This document shows positions 34,693 through 47,838 of a stretch of 64,000 bases of DNA, piece by piece. This DNA is from Atriophallophorus winterbourni (taxonomy: Eukaryota; Platyhelminthes; Trematoda; Plagiorchiida; Microphallidae). How positions within the stretch are numbered: the first letter of the stretch is position 1; the number at the start of each line of letters is the position of its first letter. The notes beneath the pieces were generated by a model, which did not search any database, was not told where the DNA came from, and saw only the letters and a program-made list of their open reading frames with translations. Location of the stretch: assembly GCA_013407085.1 (NCBI GenBank), contig JACCGJ010020632.1:44787-108786 (forward strand), in the 5' to 3' direction. A program made the translations under genes and the position numbers.

Positions 34693-36394
34693 AACGCCGG
34701 TAGAATTGTCATGCAAACAAAACGAAATAGAATAGTTGATTACATTGGTTCGATGGAAACAATGGTAGCTTCCGATGAACATAATATAAATTTCAGTGAT
34801 CCGGACTCGCATTGCACATCACTGTGAGATTACATAATCAGCATGATACATTTCAATTCTAAATATGTCCCGAAGCATAAAAGCTAACAACCACACTTCA
34901 GAATTCACATCGGAATAGAAAATGGCTGAGAAAGCGAAATTTGTCATTGGCTATTCACAGGGTCGGCAGAACTGATTCGACCTGGGCAAACTTTCGCGAA
35001 TTGCGGAATCAAGTCAAAAATCTCATCCGAGAGGACATACAATATCCCCAGCTTCAGCTGGCAGTAAGAATGCAGCGAAATCCCGAACTGCTTTACTAAA
35101 CTGTTAACTGTTAACAAAACTACGAAGATGAAACCCGATATTTTCCGATCATGACAGATAACGGACGAACTGATTTGGTGCTGGAAAACGCTAACGCTCT
35201 CGCCAGTTTTTATTCACAAGTTTTCCCTCCAAGAATGCATTACGATCATCGGAATTGTCAGCACCAATTGTGTTGGAGAATATATGCGATATATGCATCA
35301 ATTCTGAAATAATGCAGCACCTCCTACGATGGTTGAATATAAACAAGTCCCTGGGAGCTGACGGAATCACACCTGCAACCCTAAAGTTTTGCGGCATTCA
35401 ATTGTGCGAATCACTGTGATTTATTCAATCACTCTTTGAAGGAAGGTGTTGTACCGACTGACTGAAAGAGAGGAATCATAACACCAATATACCGAGGGAA
35501 AACTCGTTCTGACCCAGTAAATTACCGCTCTGATACACACCTTCCAGAGATCTCAAAAGTTTTAGAGCGAATTGTGTGCAAGACAATTGTGAGTCATCTT
35601 GAAGCCTAAAATCGGTTGTCCAGAAAGCAACATGGATTTCGGAAGTCTCGTTCTTGCTTGACTATCCTACTTTAAACAATGGAGGACTGGACGCAGGCAG
35701 TAAATGCTAGTGGTTGCGTGCAAGCGTGTTACTTGGACATATCGAAGGCGTTTGATCGCGTGGACCATTCTATACTCCTGAGCAAGCTGCACGATTTTGG
35801 TATTAATTGGTGACTTCTTACCTGGCTGAGATATTACCTTCTTGATTGCAAGGCAACTGCACGTATCGATGGTGTGATGTCTGGGGAAACCGAGCCACTA
35901 GCAGTGTCCCAAAAGGTTCGGTACTTGGTCCGGTTCTCTTTTTGGTCTACATCAAAAATGGTACTCTTTGCGGATGATGTTAAACTTTGGATGCGAATCA
36001 CGTTAAGCGATTTGGATATATAGAAAAGCTAATCGGAGCAAAACAAACTTCCAATCAACTTCCGAAGTGTAAAATGTTTCAAATAGGCGAAGATTTCCAA
36101 TTCTCGTACAACCTTTGATCAAAACACCTTGAATGGACAATCAAAGAGAAAGACCTCTGCGTATGGATTGGTGAAAGTCTCAACAATAGCATGCAATGCG
36201 AATCAATTTACAACCGAGCTAGCCACATGCTAGGTATTCTTAGGCGTATTTTCGGATATTTTTCTCGTGAATAATTCTCATTGCACAGAAATACGTATAT
36301 TAACCCGGTGATGGATTACTAATTGCAAGCTTTGACACCATGACTACAAAAGGACATCGAGCTGCTCGAGAGGATTAATCACAGGTCAACTAAA

Positions 36395-36763
36395 ATGGTT
36401 GGCTGTCTCCGCAACCTTCCATATGAGAACAGACTTGTGCATCTCTATTTGGATACATTGCTACGCAGACGGGATCGATTTGATCTGATCTTAACTTATA
36501 AAATAATGAATTCAAAGATGCACCCTCTAAGGGATCTATTTCGCTTTCGGTCAATCCATGTCACACGTACTCACCCACTGGCATTTGATATTCCACATTA
36601 TCACTGGAACTGTCATCGGTTCTTCTATTCGGTACGCGTTTGTTTCTTATGGAACTCCCTACCGTCAGATGTTGTGCAATCATTTATTGGAATGATTTTC
36701 AGGAACAAATTGGATATATTTATGCGTAGTAATTCCACCCTACATCCCGTATATATAACATGA
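36395..36763 (+). pseudogene. CR1-like RT C-terminal remnant
   Basis: 122 codons starting in the ATKLV/YENRL region and ending SVRVCFLWNSLPSDVVQSF, the shared C-terminus of the family. Upstream RT is frameshifted. Confidence 0.75.
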
Positions 36764-36870
36764 TCTTTATCCAAACGAATATTTTTTCCATCATACCGCG
36801 ACAATATTGATCATGGTCAACATACCTTGGATTTCGAAGAATAAAATTTGTTTATTTATTTATTTTCCAC

Positions 36871-38340
36871 TATGTTATCTTGATTTTTCAAAATATATCT
36901 AGAATCTTGTCGAAAGCGAATAGACTAATTTATATCTATATTATCAGAAGATATTATTCTAAAATGCAGTATTATTTAGTGTCAAATTCCATGAAACCTT
37001 AATGGTTCTATCAATAGCTGCTTACACCTTTCTCTATATGATTGATTCCAGCTATTTCCACTTATTGATTTTGTGAAATTACGTTGTACATTTTCCAAAA
37101 CAATGCAATCGTTTTTGTTTATGCTTCTATATATTATATTACAGTAATCAAAGAGAAGTATCGTGAAAATTTTATTAAGTTCTAACTTACGTTGAATAAG
37201 TGCACTAAGAAATGTTGGAACACTTTGTTACCCATTTGCACATGGCTGGAGGCATGGCTGCTATGTCAGATTTGAGACTGACAGTTGCTTGGTGATAGAA
37301 TTTACTTATGTCACTCAGGTTTATACTGACTGGTTGTATAAACGTATTTAGACACGTCGTATGCAGAGTTAAAGTATAAAAAGACCTCTTCACAGATATT
37401 GTCAGGGGAACTGATTGTTTCAGCAAAGGGTGAATTACAATATACGACAATGAAATCTATGTTGCTGGATGAGGCGAATGATGTTAACTTGAAAAGCTTA
37501 CTTAGTGAGTTCAGCTTATCATGACTTATACGGGATTTGTTTTCATCGGCTTTAAGTGTGTTGTCTGAAGCATATCTGTGACTTCGTTCATAAGAGCGAA
37601 AAAATCAAAAATATCTTGCGTTTTCATAGATAAGTTTTGGAAAAAGAGCTTGCATCTGTCTAAATGTGAGTAAGCGAAATGAACGCTTAGAGACCAAAAG
37701 TGTTCTGCGCGCCACGTATTTGTGTGCAGAAGGTATTGTAAATTGTACTAACTACGGAAGAATCCCATTGAATTCTCACAGTTCATGTAAATTGGTGATT
37801 TTGCGAATCTTACAACCAAAACGAGTGAGGTTAGGTTTAATAGTAACATTGGATTATGGATTTCAGAATATTGTTATTCTGTAATATATATAACACGGAA
37901 CAATTGTCAGTGAATTTTAATAAGAATTGAAGTTCGCTGTTTCGTGCTGTTTTCGCATAAGCGGACGAAATCAACACAGACGATCAGAATGCCATATGAA
38001 GTGAGAATACAACATTTCATGTCATTTAAAGGATAATCATAAGCAAAATTAAATAAAATGATATTCATAGAACGAGATTCTCTCTAGCTAATTTCAGTGC
38101 ATATACTTTGTACAATGTTATTAGCTGGATTCAGGATATCATGATCAATAATAGAAATAGGCTTTAGAAAAGATAATAACGGTTTAATAAAATCAAAAAG
38201 TGTTTGAGAAGTTGTTATTTAGTTGCGTAGTCTTAATACTTCAGATTCTTCAATCGATTAGAATACGTTTGGGACCGATCGTGTATTCATAATGCAAAGA
38301 CATTTGTGTGCAATCGGTTAGAGTAGTTATTGGTTAACGT
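36871..38340. other. AT-rich intergenic DNA
   Basis: No gene recognised; 38230-38340 belongs to the Penelope-associated repeat described next. Short open frames here are not supported by any homology. Confidence 0.5.
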
Positions 38341-39287
38341 TCCACTTCTGACACAGAAGCTTCGTCAGACCGAGGGTGATAGTTAGGACAGGAAACATGT
38401 TTAATTTGTATTCAACCAACCACCACTTATTTGACCTTACCGCTAAACAGCCTATAGTACACCTACAGTGTGTCACGTCTCGTGGGAATGACCGGTATCA
38501 GTAGTCCATTTTCCTCACAGTGTGTATCCAAATCAATCCGATACAAGTAAACACGTTCAAGGTCAGTTGACACAGCTGCCGACATACGCAAAAGTACATA
38601 ACTAACGGAGCTAAGGCTATATTGAAGAAAAACAAAAATCTAATTAACTAGTAGGTATACGATGAATAAAACTATGTACTTTCGCATCAGTGCCGAGCGC
38701 CAGATTGTGGAGATTTCTGCCACATCCACCTAATTGACCGCTAGTCGACCTGCCTTGGCAATTTCGACCGCCTCCGCATGTAGGCGTTCGCTATACGGCT
38801 TATTACTGCGTCTCGATATTGCCACATTGTCTAGATCTACGCTGTGGCCCGTATCTAAAACGTGCTCCGCCAAGGCTGAATCACGAATGAGGGGTTGATA
38901 TTCCCTCGCATCCAACAATCTGGCGCTCGGCACTGATGCGAAAGCACATAGTTTTTATTCATCGTAAAGCTGCTAGTTAATTAGATTTTTGTTTTTCTTT
39001 AATATAGCCTTAGCCCCGTTAGTGATGTACTTTTACGTATATGGGCAGCTGTGTAAACTGACCTCGACCGTGTTCACTTGTATCGGATTGATTTGGATAC
39101 ACACTCTGCGGAAAATGGACCACTGATACCGGTCATTCCCACGAGACGTGACACACTGTAGGCGTACTATTGGCTGTTTAGCGGTAAGATCAAATAAGTG
39201 GTGGTTGGTTGACTACTTCTTAATCATGTTTCCTGTCCTGACTATCACCCATGGTCTGACGAAGCTTCTGTATCAGAAGTGAAACAT
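38341..39287 (-). mobile_element. Penelope-like element remnant between inverted repeats
   Basis: Arms of about 370 bp (38341-38710 and 38912-39287) are inverted copies of each other, roughly 90% alike by eye. The 200-bp centre encodes, on the minus strand, the C-terminal end of a GIY-YIG-type endonuclease region. Each arm carries a CTGACGA/hairpin/GAAA motif at its outer end. Inverted flanks and long-terminal-repeat-like ends are common in Penelope-like elements. Confidence 0.7.
38730..38933 (-). pseudogene. Penelope-like ORF, C-terminal GIY-YIG endonuclease remnant
   Basis: 67 codons: SALAEHVLDTGHSVDLDNV, IAISRR-type segment, RLHAEAVEIAK. The motif A-x-H-x-x-x-TGH-x-x-D-x-x-N-V followed by an R/E helix (R-x-x-x-EA-x-EI) is characteristic of the end of Penelope-like and phage-type GIY-YIG endonuclease regions. 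Only the 3' terminus of the large ORF is present; the reverse transcriptase is absent. Confidence 0.65.
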
Positions 39288-40000
39288 CAGATTGTTATTT
39301 TTTCATCCTATTTAAAATTAAAGAATTGTCACTGTCTAAACTCACGGTGCAATTTCTTGTTCGAGGATTTTTAGAAAATTTAATACGGCGAGAGATATAT
39401 GTTTAGGATTGATCGTGTAGAAAATATGGTGCTACGATGATTTTAATCTTTTTAAGATATTATCACAGATATTCTGGTTCGTTTCGTGTATTTCTCGTGA
39501 GAAAAATAAATGAATTAGGAAAGCAATTGAGAGCTCGTACCGTATTCAAACGGTTCATATTTAGGATAGATCAATCTATTTCGAACAATCAAAATAAAAG
39601 ATTGGGAAAATCAACAACGGAGATCATCGCGTATCCATGATTGACATTATCCGTTAAACATAAGTGCTGTTGGGAATATTCATCGACTTTCTGTCGCAAT
39701 GCTAGTGTTTTATGTATTATATCAGATCACAACAAAATTATCTATATGCAACTTATAAATATTGTTCCCTTCATATTTATTAAATGTAAAGTTCTGCTGC
39801 AGAAATAAACATGAAAATATTTTTGCAAATGTACATCCTACAATCTGACTCTAAAAACCTTTTGGAAATTATTGATCATGATTAGCATACCTTGGATTTC
39901 AGAGAATATAATTATATATTTGTTTAGAAATGGCTCACCCTAGATGCGGTGCACACCATTCTCAAAACTGGAGGCAGAACTGCAGGTTATAAGTTCTTCT
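39288..40000 (+). other. AT-rich DNA with a CR1-like 3' end
   Basis: 39868-39925 repeats the 3' UTR end seen at 36800-36850 (CATACCTTGGATTTC). Otherwise nothing is recognised. Confidence 0.45.
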
Positions 40001-42430
40001 GGAAGCCGGTTCCGGAAATGTACCACCTTCAGGCCAAAAAATGTTTTCAGGGACTCTAGTCTACATCGCACCTTAGCAAGACTGAGTCAATGACCACGGG
40101 TATCCGGATTGGGACTTATGGCAAAGTATTCGTCTATTATAACGCCGCATAACCCCTTCAACATCACAATGGTTTCTTTTAAGTCGCCTCTCAAACGATG
40201 GCGCATAAGTAATAAATGATCTAGGCACATCAAACGTACAGCATAAGGTTCCCTCGCTAACCTTCAATTATGCGAGTTGCAAGAGGCTATACGCTTTCAA
40301 ATCGAACGATGGCCTTTTTGTACTAAAAGCACCAGGCCTGCACACAATATTCTAAACGCGGCCAAACCGCAAAGCGATTGTCTGACGCTAATACGAAGTG
40401 TTCTGGAGCGGAGTAATTCGGCTAACCAAGACAAGATTGGGTCACCAATTTTAAGTAGGCCATGCTTTTGCAGTAAACAAACGTGGTTAACATGATCAAA
40501 AGCCTAGTTTACAAAGTTGCCCAGCAACCACACGCAATGCTTTTGTTGTGATCCGGCCTAATCCCGGTGATGCATTTTCACGGAGCTGCATGATCATTTT
40601 ATATACGCGTTCAGCGGAAAATAGAATAATAGAGAGTCGAGATGGAGGTTGGGTGATATTCAACGAAGATGGTTGGCAATTCTGGAATACCGGCATATAG
40701 TGATCCTTCGGGGTAATTACGGGTTCCATAGAAGTCTTTATTGAGCCGCCTTCTATTATCAGTGAGGGGATACCAGTTTTTACTTTTCTTTCGCTGTTTA
40801 TAAGACGATATAGCAGATTTCTGTTGTTCAGAATACGTGCGGTTAACTCGATATGTTAATCCAGTTTATTTTGACGTACTAGCTTAATTGTCGATATGCT
40901 TCCTAAATTCGCACACACTCATCTGATCGGAACGCACGCCACGCGGCATTTCTGTAGCAGATTCACTTACGAGTTCTATTATGAATGGAAGTACGTAGGA
41001 TACGTCGTTTGTCCGTTTAGAAAGCCGATAATTGTTGCAGAAGAAAGTGCCACTGGGAGAAAATTATTTATCAGGTGAGCTCAGGGTTGCCATTTAACAT
41101 GAAGTTGAAATTTTTAGCAGCGATAATTTCTTGAAAAGCCTTGTAGTCCGTGACTATCCATACCAGGAGTACCTTCTTTTATTCCTTACCTGGCTCGATA
41201 TTTGGTTGATCATATAAAGGTTACTTTCGATTTGAGGAAGAAACTGACAGTATAATAACTGAAGTGGTATCATCCTTATTTGACATGTCTTTTTTTAAAT
41301 GTACATTTTATTACGTGTGGTCGAATTAATTGTATCGCTGAAAATTCGTGTACTCGAATAAAGCCATTTTTCTTCTTTTCTTCTTCTCGTCCAGAAATTT
41401 AGCGTAAGAAATGATAAAAATGGAAGGATGATGTGGTCGCTCTTTTATAAGGGCGGTTCATAATGAATTTCTTCTACCCTCAGTTATTCGTTAGTCAGCT
41501 CTAGATCGAGTAAACGTGGGCAATTGCCACTCCGAAAGCGTGTGGCAATATTCACGTGGTTTTACAATGGATGACTGCTGATGAAATCATCCCGATCCAT
41601 GGCTAAGTTTGCTGACGACCTCAGTTGAGTTAAAATCTCCTATCAGCAATGCGTGCGTGTAGAGTAGTGAAACGGAGAAGCGAATTGATGTAAGAATAAC
41701 ATGATCAATGTAACTTTGAGTATTCGTTGGATGATATATTACCGCCACGAGGATACAGTCCCTATTTTTAATTTGCAAACGACACCAAAGTGAATCCACC
41801 ACGCTAAGTTGATCTTGCAGGAGAATTTCACAGCAAAGACGTGAATTATAGTATAGAAGAACAACGCCCATTTAGTTGGACAACCGTTCCTGAGAGTAGA
41901 TATATCAGTGAGAGAACCCTCTGCATCAGTGATCAAAGAGCTTAGCCACGTTTTTGATACAACTATTAAGTGGAAATGACGAGCAACATGCCGCAAGCGA
42001 AGTTCTGCAAGTTTGCTGACTAAACCCTGATCGTTCATGCAGAGATAGTTCAATCCCCCAAGCGCAAGTTTAGGAACAGCTTCAGTTATAGAAAATATCT
42101 TGATCGCGGATCCCACTTGGGCCGGCTCTTGTGAGTTATTTTGGTTAGTGATGTCCGTCTGAACCATATTCGTTTCAGTTGATGGAAGCTGTGGCGTCAG
42201 TCGCCGTTTAATGTTATTCGGCCTTTACAGGACTGAGTGAAGACGAACTACTGCTGGAGTACAATGCCTGTGTCCATACAATTATTAAAAAGCATCTCTC
42301 ACCATAGATTCAGATTGAAAGCTGAACTTAAGTATGCGGGGACCTCATCCTTTGTTGCTAGGAGAAGCTGGCAATCGCTGCAAGGAAGTAGTAAAGGTAT
42401 CTGTAATTTTAATCAGTTGCTGTAATAAGC
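40000..42430 (-). mobile_element. CR1-like LINE, decayed copy (EN plus partial RT)
   Basis: Minus strand: endonuclease pieces at 42167-41739 and 41871-41587 (GLNYLCMNDQGLVSKLAELR, LVAVIYHPTN, LLIGDFNST), RT-upstream sequence at 40729-40496 (MIMQLRENASPGLGRITTKA) and a C-terminal-like piece at 40267-40073 (APSFERRLKRN). Parts of the RT are deleted. Confidence 0.65.
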
Positions 42431-42630
42431 GCCACTGTTTACAATATTGAGTAATGTTTTTGTGAGCATCGCACTCATTGAATTCCGGAACGCTTTTTGT
42501 CGCTTTCTAGTTTCCAATCGTAATTCAAATTCAAAGTAATTCAAAGTTTTAATGGTCCAAAAAGTAAATACTTTAGAGTAACCACAGATTAAAAATATAG
42601 GGAAGGCATAAAAATAACACAACTGTTTTA

Positions 42631-43371
42631 TCAGTATGGAAAGTCAGCAACTGTATTCAGGTGTGAGATGGGTTTAGTCAACATATACTTGTCAAGTTCA
42701 GCCTTGAACAAGTTCAGGGTTGATGCGCAAATGATATGTAGTTGCAGGGAGTTCCATAGAAAACAGACTCTGACAGCAAAGAAAAACCTTCGACAATTTG
42801 ATCTGGAGTGTGGAATAATTAACTTGTATCCATGCGATCTGCTACCACGTGCTTCTTGCCGATGAAACAGGTGTTCGAGTGGGTGATCCACTGTATGCAG
42901 AATGTTGAAAAGCAGGATCAAGTCACCCCTGAGACGACGGTACGAAAAGTCAAAGAGGTTTAGTGTTGCAATCCGCTCCTCGTATGGCCTGTTGTATAGC
43001 CCGGTCACCAGTTTTGTAGCGCGGTGGTATACCCGTTGCAGCAAGGTCATGTCCTTTTGTAACCATGGGGACCATGCTTGAACAGCATACTCCATTGTTG
43101 GTCTGATATAGGTGTTAATTATACGTGGGAGTATCTGCTTTGAGAAACGACCAAAGATCCTTCTGAGCAATGCTAAGATTTGGCAGGACTTTTTGTATAC
43201 AACAGAACAGTGCCGTGAAGACTTCAGGTTACTGCTAATCCACACGCCCAGGTCTTTCTCTTCAGTAACCCATGAAAGTTGCTGAGATCCCAAAGAGTAT
43301 GTGAATTCGAATGATTTACCGACGTTCAACATTTTACATTTTTGGATGTTGAATGGTAAGCAGTTCCGCAA
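42631..43371 (-). pseudogene. CR1-like reverse transcriptase, thumb and C-terminal part
   Basis: 246 codons: KCKMLNVG, WVTEEKDLGVWISSNLKSS, IINTYIRPTMEYAVQAWSPW, RATKLVTGL, YEERIATLNL and the family end SRSNCRRFFFAVRVCFLWNS. Matches the CR1-type post-palm region in order. Confidence 0.88.
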
Positions 43372-43421
43372 GGACCAATTATGAAGTGCTTCGAGATCTT
43401 TTTGGAGAATTTTGCAATCTT

Positions 43422-44021
43422 CTATGGTGCGTATGCTAGTCCAGACTTTGATGTCATCCGCAAATAAAATGATTTTGCTGCGTACGATTTCGGTATATCA
43501 TTCGCGTACACGAGGAAGAGTATTGGCCCCAAGACTGAGCCTTGAGGTACGCCACTTGTAACTTCTACTGGGCTGGATAGTGCCCCATCAACTCTAACCC
43601 TTATAACTCTACCAGTCAAGTAATCCTTTATCCAGGCCAATAGTCTGCCGCATACCCCGAGCTGCTCCAATTTTTGTAGCAGTATGCTGTGGTTAACACG
43701 ATCAAAAGCTTTAGACATGTCCAAGTAACAAGCATGGATAGGGCATCCATCGTCCACGGCTCGAGTCCAATTATCAAGAGTTATGAGAAGATTGGTGAGA
43801 CAGGAGTGTCTTGTCCTGAATCCGTGCTGTGCGATGGAAAGAAGCTTATTTTGTTCCAAGTGTTTGATAAGTTCGTCGGCCACAAGTCGTTCGAGAACTT
43901 TAGAGACCACTGGCAACAACGTGACTGGTCTGTAGTTAGACACATCAGATCGGTTCCCTCCTTTGTATATCGGAGTGATTAGTCCACATTTCCAGTCATT
44001 AGCAACCGTGCTACAACTCAA
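43422..44021 (-). pseudogene. CR1-like reverse transcriptase, N-terminal and palm part
   Basis: 199 codons. Fingers NYRPVTLLPVVSKVLERL, motif A CYLDMSKAFDRVNHS and motif B SGVPQGSVLGPILFLVYAND are intact; motif C (FADD) is lost where the frame shifts after SYAAKSF, so the two halves no longer make one protein. Confidence 0.88.
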
Positions 44022-45360
44022 GGACAGGTTGAAAAGGTCAGAGAGTGGTGAGAATAGAGCATGGGCGCATTGCTTTAGGATGAATGGTGTTATTTCATCA
44101 GCACCCCGGAATTTTTTGTATTTAACCCGCGTGCTTTACCAGGACACTCTCGGGTTTCACAACGATTTCGTGTTTTGTATTCTGCGATCTGAATGCAGGT
44201 ATATCGTGGGATACGCGCTCGTTAGGGTAGAACATTCTAGAGTAAAATTGAGCAAGTTCGTTAGCGGCTTCGAGAGCTGTGGATGTAGTTCCAGTCGTTG
44301 TAAATAAAGCGGAGACACCTGGCTTTACCCTGGCCTTTATGTTCACGATCTGGAAGAGGAGCTTTGGATTTCGTTCAATTTTATTAATCAGATTCATTTG
44401 ATACTTTTCTTTATCCTCCTGGACAAGTGTAGTAACTTTGTTTCTCTTGCTTCACCGCTTTTCTATCGGCCCATGATATATCGGAAAATATATGGATGGC
44501 GGACGAGATGTTTCGAAGAATGTAAGCGGACAGAAGAACAGATTCAACATCTGTTAACGATTGTAACGCTATGCGCAACAATCTTGGTTCACCAGCATGT
44601 GCCGACTTGTGATGTCTTGACAAGCGGACCATGCAAGCCGGTTCTATGTTAAGGCTGAGTTGTTGACACAACTGTTAACATTGTTGCACATATTCAGGTT
44701 GACGCGTTATGAAACTAAGTGAATTTGTTTCAGGGACATTGGAGCTAATCGTGGTAAGTGCCTCCGCTAGTGCTAACGAAAACTACAATGTCGTTGCCAC
44801 GGGAAAAGAGGAAGAAGCTTGCGCAGTCAGAGGATGATCGATGCTTATGCCGTTTAGCGGTTCGTATCTGCCTGCGACAGAAACACTAGATTGTTTTGTG
44901 TTGATCTTTTGTTGTACGTTTTTGGGATGTTACGAATTTTACTACTGACTTTTGTGCTGATGGAAGTGATCTAAAAACAGCAAGGCTTGAAGTAATCAGG
45001 TGTTCGTTAAACGTTTTCGAGTTTCTGCAGACTGCCTTCGAGGGTAATGATAGTCTTGGTCTGTTGATCTATCAAATGCAACAGACTTCGAACCATTGTG
45101 AGATTAGTGCACGCGCTGCAAAAACCAAGTATGGTGAATTGGATTTATTTATTTATTTATGTTCAGCCAAAACAGTAGCGGTTAGACCTGATCAGCGTGA
45201 ATGATACCATACGGAGCAGTTACTGCATTCTATTCCTCCGCCGTTTTGACAGTGGTGGGTGCTTCTCAAATCTTTTCACCGGAAAAAATTCTGGACGATG
45301 GATTGGCTCGTTAGACACATACTGTCCTGTGCATTCTGAACTAACCTGAACTGAACATAG

Positions 45361-45999
45361 GATTTCTACATGAACTATTCGATTTATCCGTAGGTTGGCT
45401 TATGACCGTTGTTTTACTCTCACTAGATATTCACGTAGCCTTAGCGTAAGAACAAAGTTTCGTTTTTGATCTTACAATAACCATGATGACAAAGAAGAAT
45501 AAAAATAGTAATCTGTCACTAGCGAAATTATTCAACTTGCCGTTTCAAGGTCAATAAAGTCTCACCATTTGAAGTCAGTCCTAACCAGTGCTTCTAATTC
45601 ATTATCACACTGTGACGTTAACACTGATAGAATTTCCAAACACATGGACTGAAATTTTATCGACTAGTGTTGTCAAGAGTTGGCTCTTATTTTTTTCGTA
45701 ACCTCCCCATCACTTTCCATTTTTAAAGAGCGACTTGACGCTTATCTCTATTTTTCTCAACAAGTTTAATGGATTTTCAGTTTTCTTCCTGATGCTGCAC
45801 CGACTTTCCTCTTACTTACATACATATATACAAAGCTACGCCGATTCATCTTCCCTTGTATTGGCTGTTATGATATATATAACCCCGCCCTTTACGGAAC
45901 TCTGGCAAATGACACCGAACCTGATGAACCCCACCCGACCCCCTGTATTGACTATCCTATGGTTATATTTTAAGCTCATAGCTTTTAGTACAATAATAT
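45361..45999. other. Unassigned intergenic DNA
   Basis: No repeat or gene recognised. Confidence 0.5.
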
Positions 46000-46420
46000 A
46001 ATATTGACTATTAAGGTTCAGTGGGAGGTCCCACGGATATGACCAGTCCAAAGGCGTACATCAGGGTATCTTCATTAGTTGATCCGCTGAACATCACATC
46101 ATCCGCGAAAATAAAGCATGGGCACTTTAAAGCAGACGAAAAGTCATCAATAAAAATCAGGAATAGAAGAGGAGCGAGTACCGAACCTCGGGGTACCCCG
46201 CTGATCACGTCGGTTTGATTTGATAGCGTAGATCCTACCCGAACTCTTAGTGTCCTACCTGTACGGAAGGCCTTTATCCAAGCAAGTAGACTACACCGTA
46301 TATCTTTTGCTGCTATTTGATCTCCAGAATGCGGTGATTTACGAAGCGAAAGCCTTTCCTAAATACACGAGTGTCCAAATTTTCTAGTGTATCTTTATTG
46401 ATAGAATACTGTCAAGCTAT
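46000..46420 (-). mobile_element. LINE reverse transcriptase fragment
   Basis: SGVPRGSVLAPLLFLIFIDD (motif B) followed by CFIFADDVM (motif C) on the minus strand within 46011-46208. It is distinct in sequence from the CR1-like copies nearby. Confidence 0.78.
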
Positions 46421-46924
46421 TAAGTATGAAAGGTTCTTTGCAGATTGTTTAGGTTTCTGTAATCTTATTTCTGCAGCAGTAGAAATTTATCTCGAGTAAT
46501 AAAATCTACATTGCTGTTTGAGTTTATTGATCGTGATACAAATAATCTGCTGAGTGATTTTGCCGTATCAAAACTGTTCAGTGATCTATTTTCTGAAGAT
46601 TTTAATGTATGGTCTAGAATAAGTTTGTGGTCACTCAATAGTTCATTTGAACCTAAACGAGAAAAAATATCATTAGTGTTTATTGCAACTGCAGCTCATT
46701 CTTTTATTTCCTTTTCCATTTAAACTAGCCTAGTTTGTTTTTTACGCTTTTCAGGACTACTAGGTCTGTCAGATTACTCTATAATTTTCAAACGGAATGT
46801 AAAACATATTGTTGGAAAATCAGTATAAAGGAAGAATTGGGACCAGTTTTCTATCCTGATACTTGTTGAAAGTAGCTTCCAGTCTATGTATCGGTAAACT
46901 GTCTTGACCTTAGTAGGTTTGTAT
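46421..46924. other. Unassigned intergenic DNA
   Basis: AT-rich; nothing recognised. Confidence 0.5.
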
Positions 46925-47545
46925 TATTATTATTATATTTTCACAATCTGATACAGATATAGTGCCGTTCAACATAAACAATGAGATGTACAAAGCGAGA
47001 AGGGGGTACAAAGCGTTGTCATCGGCATCGTTGAACATAGGCATGATACTACACGGTTGCCTACACCGAAGTAGGGGAGATTTCGTTTAGGGGGTCCCAC
47101 CCCGAGCCTAGCCACAAAGCCAGTGGAGGCGAAGAGGTTCGCACCCTTCGTTGGCCGGTGTACCTCGGCCGAAGCGTTCATACGCCCATTTTCTGGAATT
47201 TCCCGTTCGGAGCCCGATAAATCCGCGTTTGAATAGGTTTGTGCTTCAGTTTTTGCCGTAGCACCAGTACATGTCTCTTGGATAGAACAAGGGGGCAGTG
47301 ACTTTTGAGCGTTGATTTCACATCCGCGGTCGTGGATGTCATCATTTGCTTTTTTGTGGCTTTTTAGAGGAAAACGCTTGGCCAGGCGAAAACCCACCAC
47401 ACCCTCAGACACCACCGCCGAACCTTTCGCTGAACTCGGAGAACCGAGCCCACCCAGCTGGCACCACGTGGAGGTATTTCCGCAAGCCAGTAGGTTTGTA
47501 AGTGCATGGTAGATGAATAGATAATATTTTATGATCCCCATTAAA
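46925..47545 (-). mobile_element. RTE-derived non-autonomous element with (TAA)n tail
   Basis: About 0.6 kb. Its minus strand contains the block GTGGGACC...TACTTCGG...GGCAACCG..GTAGTATC shared with the 5' region of RTE-like LINE 2 (63735-63830), then unique sequence ending in GAAAATATAATAATAATAAT. A 5'-truncated copy with the same tail lies at 62556-62711. The 190-codon frame across it (GVGPPKRNLPYFGVGNRVVS) is the translated shared block; whether it is expressed is unknown. Confidence 0.72.
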
Positions 47546-47838
47546 TAAAGAAGGCAATATTAGCAAGTTGTATCCATATTCAAAGTAAAAACTAAGTCGA
47601 AAATGTTCTTTCTAGTCGGTCTATCAATAAATTTTTTTTAACCTAGTAAGTCAAGCGTTTTCACAAAATGTGCATGTGAGCTAATTTTATTGCTTTCGTG
47701 CCAGTTTAAATTAAGCTTGTTGAAGTGACCGGCTATAAGTTTATGGCGTGCATGATGTAAAACAGCTTCTATAAAAGCTTGAGTTAATTTACCTTTTTAT
47801 ATTCGGTATGATAGCCGATTCTCCCCAACTCTGATGTT
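47546..47838. other. Unassigned intergenic DNA
   Basis: AT-rich; nothing recognised. Confidence 0.5.

Larger units (their letters stand above)
32305..36870 (+). mobile_element. CR1-like LINE, near full length but dead
   Basis: Begins with a (TTCAG) head (32308), then ORF1 (32760-33323, C-x2-C...H-x4-C PHD-like start CYMCSTMIHTNCDK), an endonuclease segment open from 34075 to 34692, RT motifs with frameshifts in 35290-36000 (ACYLDISKAFDRVDHS at about 35720) and the C-terminal segment 36395-36763 ending FFYSVRVCFLWNSLPSDVVQ. The 3' UTR ends in a (TTTA)n tail near 36850. About 4.5 kb, with many disabling changes. Confidence 0.85.
42620..45360 (-). mobile_element. CR1-like LINE, best-preserved RT, internally deleted
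   Basis: A (TTCAG)-type head lies reversed at 45225-45360 and the RT at 44400-42631, but the space between is too short for ORF1 plus endonuclease, so the interior is deleted. RT frames: 44021-43422 (GLITPIYKGG, NYRPVTLLPVVSKVLERL, CYLDMSKAFDRVNHS, TSGVPQGSVLGPILFLVYAN) and 43371-42631 to the family C-terminus, separated by a frameshift. Confidence 0.85.

Noticed and set aside
38341..39287. Interpretation as an IS-like DNA transposon because of long inverted arms
   Set aside because: The centre encodes a Penelope-type endonuclease tail rather than a transposase, and the arms also occur alone in both orientations at 57.3-58.1 kb.
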